Assembly (NCBI GenBank): GCA_023213315.1 | Contig: JAKCPI010001999.1 | Span: 62,001-126,000, forward strand | DNA: 64,000 nucleotides | DNA from: Euborellia annulipes | Lineage: Eukaryota > Arthropoda > Insecta > Dermaptera > Anisolabididae | Reading direction: 5' to 3' | Shown: piece after piece, positions 44,553-56,500 of the stretch | How positions within the stretch are numbered: the first letter of the stretch is position 1 | Layout of the letters: the number at the start of each line of letters is the position of its first letter | Position numbers and translations under genes: made by a program | The notes under the pieces: model-generated | The model's database searches: none | Told to the model about the DNA's origin: nothing | The model's input: only the letters and a program-made list of their open reading frames with translations

Positions 44553-47500
44553 TCAATTTTAAGCATGAAGGAATTGAGCTATGAGGCTGAAATTTTATAT
44601 TTAAGTTAAACACCCCCCGGGACCGACAAAATAAGCTTTTAATCAAAATCGGCCAAAAAGTACTAGTACTTTACTGATGTACTTTTTCAGTTTTTTTCGA
44701 TTTTCTCAAAATTCGCTCTAACGATTTTGATTAAAAATTCAAAAAATCAATTATTTATTAGATGCTCTTTCAAATGTATATTCTCGTTTTGCCCTCAAAA
44801 TTGTTTGAAGCACACTTTACTCTTGTGCTTCATAGGAAAGATAGGAGAAATAAATGGTTGCCATGGTAACCGAATTTAAATCTTTTTCTTTTTATTAGAT
44901 TAAAAATCAATTATTATTTAAACGCCCATTTTTTTTTTCGGAGAAAACATATCTCTCTCTCTCACAAAACTATCTTCTCTTTCTACGCGTTTTAAATTTT
45001 TCTACCTTATCTTCGCATTTGGCCAATGTTAATTTCCTATAGGGATTTGTATGTTAATTTCGATTCAAAAGGGGGTCCCCTTTGGAACTTTTTACGCATT
45101 TAAAATTTTTTTTCCAATTCTTATGAAATTTTGTATTTATTTACGAATCTATATTGTGTATAAAATGTCCAAATATGAGATTAAAATTTTGAAAAATAAC
45201 CATAGTTTATTTCAAGCAATCAACATTTAAAATGCAAGTTTGAAACTAAGGTGCTATGGGAAACTAAATATATCTCGACACAAAAAATCTGGTGTGACCA
45301 GCACAGTGCACAACTTTATCTTACCGAAGGGAAGAGAAAGTTGTGTGCTGTGCGCCAGTCACACCAGATTTTTATATTTTTAAAAACAACATGCGGTCTC
45401 TAATTAAAAACTCCCATAATAATGTTAATTGTGAATAACAAGGAAATGAGCAAATCTATTTTTGCTTTTAAAATTGTGAAAACTTATGTAAGAAAATAAA
45501 AAAGAAAAAATCTGGTGTGACTGGTCGCACACAACTTTCTCTTACCCTTCGGCAAGTGAAAGTTGTGTTCTGTGCTTGTCACACCAGATTTTTCGTGTCG
45601 ACAGATATTTAGTTTCCGACATATGGACCCTGTATGCATTAGTGTGTCAAAGACCAAAAAATTTAAAATTGAGTTAAGCACGGAATATTGTCTCAAATGC
45701 TATACATTAATAATATTTTTTATGAACTATGTCCTAAAAAAATTTTACGATATCGTTATTGTTGACTTGCACAATTAGGATACAAGAATAAAATCATATG
45801 TAATACAATGGTTAAACAAAAAACTTTATTGTTGATTTCTCAAAACTCGATGTTTGGTCTTTGAGCACGGCATTGCATAACAGGGTCCATATTTGAATTC
45901 ACGATGTAAAATTTATAAGTATGGGAGAATATTTATATTTTGTTACCATAGCAACCATTTCTCCCATCTTTCCTTTGAAGTACAAGAGTAAAGTGGTCTT
46001 GCAACAGTGAAGACTTACAGTAAATGGCAAAATGGGAATATACATTTGAAAGAGAATCTAAAAAATAATTGATTTATGAATTGTAATCAAAATCTAAATA
46101 ACGCTCGGGGCCGTGAGAAAATTCATACAATTTAATATTATTAATTCATATAGCCATAATCAATAATAATAAAAAGTATGAAATAAATTGCCGAATCGTC
46201 ACCAAATAAAAAACAAAACATTGACTTCTTCCCTAAAAGACATGATTATCTACGTATTTTTCTTTTTTTTAAAGGTCTTTTTCGGCATCTAAGGCCATTT
46301 AGACCCCAACTCTATTTATTTTCCTATTTCAAATGATTTGTAGTCTCAAATGAAATAAATTTTTCTCGCTTGGGACGGGAGGCGCGAGAAGCTAGTGTCT
46401 TCTCTCTGAGCCACGGGTCAAGGGAAATTTTAAAATAAAAATATTTTTAATTTTTGCATCCTCTCAAGGGCGGCTCTGAAAATTTGCACAGAATTCTGAG
46501 CTTTTCTTTAATTTTTTAGACAACCCATCTCAATATTAAGAAACACTCCCTCAGCTATCTTGGTGGTTGTTAAAATATTATTCTTTTGTTTGAAATTATG
46601 GGAAGGATGAAAAGTAATAACGAATTTTGTTGGAAAATTATTAAATCTTACTATCGATTTCGGTACGAAAGAATCATCAGGTCCGCTAAAAATGTGAAAA
46701 ATAGTTACATTTATAATATTTGTACATGACATACAAAATTGTGTTTCGTATAGGCCTATATAAGTTTATAAATGTAATTATATATTATATGTTAAAATTA
46801 TATGTCATATATAGATTGTGAATACAGTATATCACAAATGTAACTATTTTTCACATTTTTAGCGGACCTGATGATGGCATTTCGTGCCGAAATCGATAGA
46901 TAATTTTCTAACAAAATTCGTTATTGCTTTTCATCCTTCCCATAATTTCAAACAAAAAAACGAAAAAATGGAGAACTTCAAGATTGTTTAATGTGTTTAA
47001 TAAAAATCAAAATCAAGATTTAATTAATTTTTAATTCAAGAGATTTAATGAGGTTACCAATTAATCACAGCTTATCTAGAACCCAAGGCTGGACTTATAC
47101 TTTTGAGCGCCCCCCCCCCCCCCCATTTCGGGACCCTCTCAATTCTCTAAAACGTCCTCTAGAAAATTTCATTTCGAAATTCCAAATCATAAATAGTTAC
47201 ACTTGTGGTTTTTACTTCAATTTGAATTTTTGCGAGTTTATACTGTAAATATGAATTGAGCCTTTCTGAGCGAATCGCCTCCCAGTGCATGTCTACGGTA
47301 TATTTAGGGCTGAAGGGGAAAGTGATTGGCTAATTATATAGGCTCCTGAAGAAGGGGCCGTTTCGACTTGGAAACGTCGACATATCATCTTCAGAAAAAT
47401 TATTTTTTTGAGTTACTCGAATAGAGTAGGCGCTCAGAGATTCCAATCAATCTTTAGAGTTTCTAGTTTTTGCAAGCCATGCCCTAATCGTGGATATTAA

Positions 47501-50500
47501 TTACAAAAGGAGAGAAGAGAGAAGAGACCTTGCCATTGCTGCTAGTGCCAAGAGGAATTAAAAATAAATATAATGACTCACTCACTCACTCACTCACTTT
47601 TGCACAAATGAATTGTTTACGAGATTATTTTATAAATTGAGACAGGAAATTCCATTTTTTTTCTTAATTTCCTGTATTATGGTTTGAATGTCAATCGAAG
47701 GAAAACCCCTCCCCCCTCCCCCCCTCCCCCTCCCTGCCCTTGGGCTGGCTATACAATATTCGGATAGGCCTATTATATAAAAAGAATTTGCACACAGGGT
47801 CAAGTCAAATATATTCTAAATTACAAAATAAATTTTACTTATCTGTGTTCATATATAGCGAGTAAGTATTGGGTTCATGTCAAAAAATTCAGTGTCGAGG
47901 GTTTCATGGAAATACACGTTTTGAGGTCCTCTGAGTCCTAAAAAGTGATTTTTGCAACATGGTGTGTCTGTGTGGGAAGGAAGTGAGCTAGGAGGTGGGA
48001 ATTTTATTTTTAAGTTAGACACTCCCCCCCGCCGCTGACACGAAGCTTTTCAACAAAATCGGCCCAAGAGTACTAGTACTTTATCGATGCACTTTTTCAG
48101 TTTTTTCGATTTTCTCAAAATTCGCTCCAACGATTTTGATTAAAATTCAATAAAAGTCAATTATGCTCTTTAAAATGTATTGTATATTCTCATTTTGCTC
48201 TTGAAATCTTTTGAAGCACACTTTGCTTTTGTACTTCATAGTCAGTTATGGTAACAGAATGTAAAAACTTTTTCATCTGAATTGACAGCACCTCACTCAA
48301 CACAAAGATAAAAGAAAGTGCGGTCAGTCACTGCAGATTTTTTGTACAAATTCCACGGGGGTATATTTCATAACATAAACTACATAACCACTGAAGTAAG
48401 TGGCTGTTGATGGCAGCCAGAAATTTAAAGCTTCGCATTTTCCACAATTACCGAGACGTTTCGGGAGAACTTTATTTTCCTATCATCAGTCTTACAAACT
48501 GTATGTGTTCAGGAGTACTGATGATGGCAAAAAAATAAAGTCAAGGCTCAAAAAATTCCTGTAATTTCCCATAGGGAAAGCACTGGGTGTTCTATTTAAG
48601 CAAATTAATTGGTAACAATCTCTTAAATCAAAAATCTGGTGTGACTGGCGCACAGCACACACCTTTCTCTTACCTTTGGTAATCGAAAGTTCTGTGTTCT
48701 GTGCTTGTCACACCAGATTTTTTGTGTCGACATATATTTAGTTCCCGACAGTACGGTACATTCGATTTTCAAGGTGTAAAATTTATAAGTATGGAAAAAT
48801 ATTTAGATTTTGTTACCATGGCAACCATTTCTCCTATCTTTTCTATGGAGTACAAGAGTAAAGTGGTCTTCAGAAGATTTCAATGACAAAATGAGAATAT
48901 ACATTTTAAAGAGAATCTAAAAATTAATTGATTTTTGAATTAAAAAAAAAATCGTTAGAGCGAATTTTGAGAAAATTGAAAAAAAAAAAAATAAATTAAA
49001 AATAAAACCGAAAAAGTACATAAGTAAAGCACTAGTACTTTTTGGCCGATTTTGTTCAAAAGCTTCGTGTCACGTCCCATAGGGGTGCCTAACTTAAATA
49101 TAAAATTTCAACTTCCTAGCTCAATTCTTTCATGCTTTAAATTGTTCACAGACAGACCATGTCGCGAAAAGCACTTTTTTGGACTCAATTTGGGACCTCA
49201 AAACGTGTATATCCATCAAAATCTCGACATCGAATTTTTGACATGAATCCAATACTTTCTCTTTCTATATATATTAACATATATATAGAGGTAAGAGAAA
49301 GTAAAAATTGAAGAGAGCTCATCACAAACCATGAGAGTGAACTGCGAAAAAAAAAAAAAACAAAATAAACCTTGGGCGGGCCGCGTACCTAGTCAGGGAC
49401 TCCGCCCCCCCCCCCCCCAAGCTATTGCTTAATTTTTCCTTATTGATTTTTTTGGCCGTGTAAACTTCTTTATTTATAGGCCCATCACATAATAATATAA
49501 TTTATAACCGCTAGCACAAAAGCTGAATGCTCTATCCCCGTGCAAAGCATTTCCCCTTTAAATTATCAAATTTTTAAATTTTATTTTTGCCTATTTCGCA
49601 AACTGGATTTGAAATTATTGCATTTTTTTTTATTCAATAATATAAATAAACTGATGGCTACCGGGGGACGTTCCACCACCTGGTCACCCATCTGAGGATC
49701 GCCGCGACTTACCAAAGTCTTGTCGGCAAACCCACACCCCTTGGGTTTTCAGGTTATCAAATAATCTCTCGTCACCGGGGATGAGTTGGAATTGAACCTC
49801 AATTTTTATTCTAAGACTAGTCGAAATGCCCGCCTCCGGAGGATAGTAGCGTAGTTAGGGAGGAGGGAGGGGGGCCCTCACCAGGTGATCCGGTTAGTGG
49901 TTCTAGAGTTCACTCCCCCCCCCCCCCCGCCCCCTAATCATCCATTACCCAAATAATAATTAAATATTATCTCTCTCGTTGATTTGTTAGGCGACTCAAT
50001 AGAAATTGAAATTTTTTCAGCCATTTTCTTTTACATCCCACAAACGAGTTTACACACACACACACACAGAATTTGTTCACTTTGTCTCTAAGCCCGCATC
50101 TCCGTATTAATAGAACAAAGTCACCAAGTAGTGAATGATACCTTTTCGTTAAATCCAAATAATACAAATAGTACAAAGAGCACAGCGACTAGAAAGTGAG
50201 AAATACGCCACTGAGAGATGCACTTGTCTGACTGAAGCGAGCGAGACGTTCTCTCTTTTGGGACGTAACCTCTAAAGAGGAGAAGGAGCCAACTCTCTCT
50301 CTCTCTCTCTCTCGCTCTCTCGCTCTCTCTGCGTTGCCAAGTCGTCGTCGGTGTAAAAACATAAAGTCAAGGACAAGATGACGTGAGAGGTAAACTTCAA
50401 CGATGACGTCTTTTCGGTACATTCATGACGTGAAAACCAATCAGAAAAAGTTGTATTAATAGTTTCCGGATTATTTTTATATTAGACTCCTCTCTCCCCT

Positions 50501-53500
50501 CCCCCCCCCCCCCCCCCCCCCCCCCCCTCTAAAAAGAATCAACATTCAGGAGGCACCTTCATTAATTGTGCTCGCAAATTACAAGTGCATTTGTTTTTGT
50601 ATTTTTTTTTTTTGACGCCCCTTAGAAGGCCGCAACCCGCGAAGTCATCCTCTTCAAACACATTCTTTTTGATTTTCAAATTTTGTATTTTATTTTACCC
50701 CCTCGGCCGCTGAGGCCATTGCAGTGTCCCCCGCTCTGTTTGGCCAACTCCTTGTCATTTCGAAATGAAATTTTACATTCTTCTAGAGGAGTCGAGGCAA
50801 AACCACTCGGGTCTCCAAATTCCCATATGGAGCGGCTCAAAAATTCCTGAAAATGAATTTTCCCATAGGAAGGCGTTGGGGTGTATCTCTCAGCTTATGG
50901 AAAATTAAAGCTAATTAATTGTAAGAATTAAATCTCTCAAATAAGAAATAATAAAATCTGTTATAACTATAATTAAATTTTTTTGTTTCCCTTTAATTGA
51001 CCCTCATTTGCAACTATTACTATATATTATAATTTTTTTTAAATTTAATCAATATATTTCTTAATACAGGCGGGCCCGAGCCTTCTGGAGTGAGCAAAGC
51101 ACTCCTGCACTTCCATGTATTTGATTCTAGATTGTGCTCAATGATGGAAAAATGAATGATCCAAAATACTTGGATTTTAATTTAAACCCCAAATGAAAAA
51201 TATGGGGAATGACTTGCCCGAGACTTTCTCGTATATTCTTTTGGAATTACGTCTGGGTGTGTGTGTGTGTGTAAACACGATTGCTTAAAAACCAAAGCAG
51301 CTAGATAGATGAAATTTGGTATATGCTCCTTACACTAAAATTGTAGATTTCTATCAACTTTTGGAGTAAATACGTCACTTGGAAGTAGTACTTTACCTAA
51401 TAAGTTTTTTCAGAAATTTTGAAATTTTCAATTTCTTTGTTATATTATGATAAAATACTCAATTTTAAAAAGTTTTTATTCTATGACATTTTTTTGAAAA
51501 CTGAATAGTTTTTGAAATAATCACAGAAGAAAACGACATTTTTCGTTAATTTTGGAAAGAAAAATCAAAACAAAATCCTACAGGTGTCATTAAAAAACAT
51601 GTAAATATAAACAAATGAATTTGTGAAACAACTGAATGAAATTACGTATTTACTCCAAAAGTTGATAGAAATCTACAATTTTAGTGTATGGAGGATATAC
51701 CAAATTTCATCGATCTAGCTGCTTTGGTTTTTAAGCAATCGTGTTCACAGACACACACACACACAGATGTAATTCCAAAAGAATATACGAGAAATTCTCG
51801 GGGAAGTCATTCCCCATATTTTTTTCATAATGTTTGAGATAGAACCCACTGCATTCCTCTGGGAAATAACAGCAATTTTTTGAGCCTCCCCATACAACCG
51901 ATTATTTTTCCTCGACCCTCCACATCATTTCGAAATTGCAACTTGACAGAGTGGGACAGTCAGACGGAGAGAATTTATAATTTAGTTTTACTTCAATTTG
52001 AATTTTTGCTATTTAATTCCTTTTTTTTTTTTGAGCAAATTGTCTTCCAATCCATGTCTAAATTTATTATCGTGATGCCGATCCCGTAGCAGTCATAAAA
52101 TAATTTATTTTATTTCATATTTAATTAATTATATAAAGCAGAATAAAAATTCCTTAGTTAAGATAAAATATGAGCTAATAATTCACTATTCTTGATGTGA
52201 AAATAAAGAGAACAAAATCATAAAATAGAACAAACAATTCTGTTTGAACAACGAGTCCACGTTGGGCAAAACAAATTTTAATTATAAACGGGGACTACTG
52301 GAGCGAATTGACAACTTGTCTGTCTGTCTGTCCTTGGCCAAACCTTGATTAATTATTCAGCTAATGTGCATATATGGGCCTGCCTATGAAAACAAGTGGG
52401 CGTGGCGCGGCTCTAAAATTAATAAAAAAAGAAGAATCCAAGCAAGCACTCGCTCTTAGAGTAGTTGCCGATTTCCTGTCCTTTGTTTTGCCTAAATGCC
52501 CCGGCCCAATTCAAGTGGCGACCTTAGATGCCGAAAAATTTTAAAAAATAATGTATGCCCCCCCCCCCTTCACTTCTTGAATGCGCCACTGCCTCTACAC
52601 AAAAATTCCAGGAAATTGGGGTTAAAACTATGGGATCTTCATTCCCTCAAATAAAACGGCATGACTTTTTTTGGATTTATCTGAAGAAGATGAAGCAAGG
52701 AAGTATCATATATATTTTTTAGGAGTTGTTAAACAATTTACTTGGTAAAAGCTGCCTCAGCTTCTAGGTAGTTACGTAAATGAGAGTATAGTTGAGTATC
52801 GTCTGCATAAAGATGATACTAACATGTTTTAAAGGATTCGTGGAATTTAGATGTATAAAGAGTAGCCTATATAATAAATAAATATACAATAAATAAATTG
52901 TGTAGATTTTATTTCGCTAGAGCCATCCATTCCAATCTTCCAACCTGTGAGGGGGTCAACTATTGCACCTTTAAAAGAAGTTTCGAACAAAATCAACCAA
53001 AAAGTACTAGTACTTTACTGATGCACTTTTTCAGTTTTTTTTTTTTCGATTATCTCAAAATTCGCTCCAACGATTTTGATTAAAATTCATAAATCAATTA
53101 TTTTTTAGATGCTCTTTAAAATGTATATTCTCATTTTGCCATTCAAATCTTCTGAAGACCACTCTACTCTTGTACTCCATAGAGAAGATAGGAGAAATAT
53201 AAATATTCTCCCATGTTTATAAATTTTACATCTTGAAAGTCGAATGTACCGTAGTATCTGAAACTAAATATATGTCGACACGAAAAATATGGTGTGACAA
53301 GCACAGAACACAACTTTCTTCACGAAAGTCGTGCAACATTTATAAATTATCTAACTATTCAATCCTATTTTAACCCTCTCTGTTCTAAGGCATTCTAGAA
53401 AATTTCTATACATTATTATTATATAAAGTAAAATGAACTACTTAATTCTTACCGAAGGTAAGAGAAAGTTGTGTGCTGTGCAACCAGTCACACCAGATTT

Positions 53501-56500
53501 TTTTTCTAACATTCGAGTTGATAAATATATTAATTGTACACCAATGTAGCCGTAAATAACAATTTGTTTTGAACAAAATATTTGTTTTTGACAATAGAAT
53601 GTTCCTAATCAAGTGGGCGCACTCCCTTGTGTCTTCTAAATCGCACTGTACATAGCACATAGCACACTCGTAGATATGCCAACTCCTCGTTGTTGTTTTT
53701 TCCAACTAATTCATGCCATTTCTAACTACGGATTTGTTTTTTGCTTATTTGTATAATGATTTTAAAAGCAAATAGCAATAAAGCAGGTGAAATTTAAGTG
53801 ATAAGAGCAAAAAATAAAAAAATAAAAATGCAGAGTGACTAACAATTTTTACTTTTTTTTTATTAGTGCACCTGATATTTTGGTCTCTAGAGATTTTGAT
53901 CTAGAAAATTTTACTCTTCCTATGAGTAGTGGCGTAACCACAAATATTCGGCCCTGAGGCCTTAAGCCAAAAGGCAATTTGAGGCGTTTTTTTATTAAAA
54001 ATAAAATCTTTTGAGGGAATTATTTAATTAGGTTGTTTAGCAGAGATTTTGTTAACATTTCGGTTTTTCTCCTCTTACAAATTTTGATCCTGGGTCTTTT
54101 TTTTAAGGTGTTTTTCGACATTTAACCCCATCTTTAGATTGGTAGCCAATTCAATTATAATAAATGAATTTATAATGAAAATTCAATAGAGGCCATTTTG
54201 TTTTTAATTTTATTCTGACCTTCATCAAGACACACTGACAGATATTGTTCGGGGAGGGGGAGGGGGGGGGGAGATGTTTAAAATCAAATTTTACAATTAT
54301 TTCTTCAGAAGAAAATGCAGCCAGGATTTTTTTGTTAAAAAAAACAGCTAAAAGCTAATGTTTCGGCCTTGGTTAAAACCATCTTCGGAGCTACACAACA
54401 ATGAAACTATTATCATTTAATATAGTTATTATCTATAAAAATAATTGTTTTATTGTTCCGCAGCTCCGAAGATGTTTTTAACCAAGGCCGAAAAATTAGC
54501 TTTTAGCTGTTTTTTTTTTTAAACTGGCTGCATTTTCTTCTGAATTTGATTCCTGTGAAAAACCCATAAAATATCTTTATAATAAAAATAAGTATGTTTT
54601 ATTTCAAAGTTTTTTGGGGGATTTTACTGATTTTTACTGGTTCTGATAGGTGGCCCCCATTCCATATAAAGGCTCAAAAAATTCCTAGCATTTGGTTGTC
54701 TATCTCTCTCTTCTTGTGAAAAATTATAAACATTGTTATTTAATTTAATTTTCATTTATTTGACTGATTTTATTTATTAAAACAAAATATTATCGAAGGA
54801 AAATTATTAATTTTATTTTGAAACAATATTTAACTCATCATACTATCATTTTCTAATCTCTAAATGAAAACTTGTTGTCTAGTTATGCAAATTAGAAAAA
54901 AATACCGAGTTCAAGTCAGTATTAATTAATGATTAGGGAATTTAGAAAAGAAGAGAGTTGCTAAAAATCGACACCAGAGGCAGCACTTAACGAGAGCACC
55001 TTGTAGTTAGGCAACAGTCCTCACACTAAAGACAATTTGAATGCCTAAGTCAAAAGAGCAAGAATCAACCAGCACCTGATTTGATTTTGCGTCTCAGCAA
55101 GTGGGAGGGCAAAAACCGAAATCATCGACGAAGAAGGGATTGATGAATGGAAAGGTTTTGATTTAGCTCAGGCCCGTAGACAAGTGTTCAATAGTTGCGC
55201 TACGCCACTGCCTTTTATTGTATTTCGTACCTTTCAAGGGATTTTTTCTCTCATCGAAATGCTGATAATTAATTATTCTTTGACTATCAAATTCATTTTC
55301 TTTATTTTCCTCTATTCTTTGCAAATTTTTCCAATTCTCTTCTTCTTGTTCAATTTGTTGTTTGATTTTCTTTATTTCTTGTATGAATTTCTTTTGGTAC
55401 GATTTGTAGCAATTTTTATCTTCTTTTGAAATTTTATTAAATTTCTCGATTTTCTCTTTAATTTCTTTTCTCAATTTCTTTACATCTTTAAATAAATGTC
55501 TCAGGATATTTTTCAAATTCATTTTTTTTTGTTCATCTTCTAAATTTATTTTAGATGATCCTGTAGAGTTATATACCATTAGAATCTCCTTTTTTAAGTT
55601 TCCCCCAGATACAGAAAATAAGATTTGATTGAGGACAAGTAGAGGACCGAAGGGCGTATTTATACCCCCCCCCCCCTCTCCCCCTTTGAGGATTCTCCTA
55701 GCTACGCCCTCTTTTTTTAATTAGATTGTGAAATTTGCTTTAGAAAAAGTGATTTAAGCAACGTTTCGACAAATCAATTTTTGCCTTCTTCAAGCCTTTC
55801 ATTTAATTGTTTCAAGATAACCAAAATTTTATAAAATTTGAAACATCCATGATGATGTCATCTCACTGAGATTAGAAATCAATAAAAATGCAATTTCAAA
55901 TCTCGGCCTTTGAAGATTAAAGACCGAAACGTTACTGGCTGCTGCTTCTTCTTTTATGCCCAACAGATGCCTTCAATATAAGAACAAATATTTCTCGAAA
56001 CGTTGTTTTATACAAAAATAAATAAATAAATCACTTGATAAAAAAGCCTTTTTATTTTAGTAATTTAGTAAATTTTTTATTTTGTATTTTTTATTTGAAA
56101 GCACAAAACGTGCCTTTATTTGTTTATTCACCTGATGCCTTCGACTCCTCCGTGGATGGCATTTGGCTGCCAGGAGCGACCATTGAGTTCATGCTCGTCG
56201 TGCTTGTGGTTGAGGTTGACATGCGAACGGCGTCCCCGCGATGGAGGGGAGCTCGGGAAATCTACCGAAGAGAAAAAAAATATTATGATAAGAATGTTAC
56301 ATATCTATTTATGTATTATTAAATAAAATACAAAATTTGTCTATCTGCATTGCATAGAACCCAGGAAGTCTTTTTTCAAATTTCCCGGAGGGAAATTAAG
56401 GTGTAGAGAATCATGTTTTGTTGTTCGGACAGTAGGCCTACCCCGTAAGTCATAAAGAATCAAGGGCGGATACAGGGGGGGGTAAAGGGGGTAATTCCGC

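Noticed and set aside
47350..47400. Intact hammerhead module
   Set aside because: Core start is present but helix II does not pair and GAAAC has an extra G before it.
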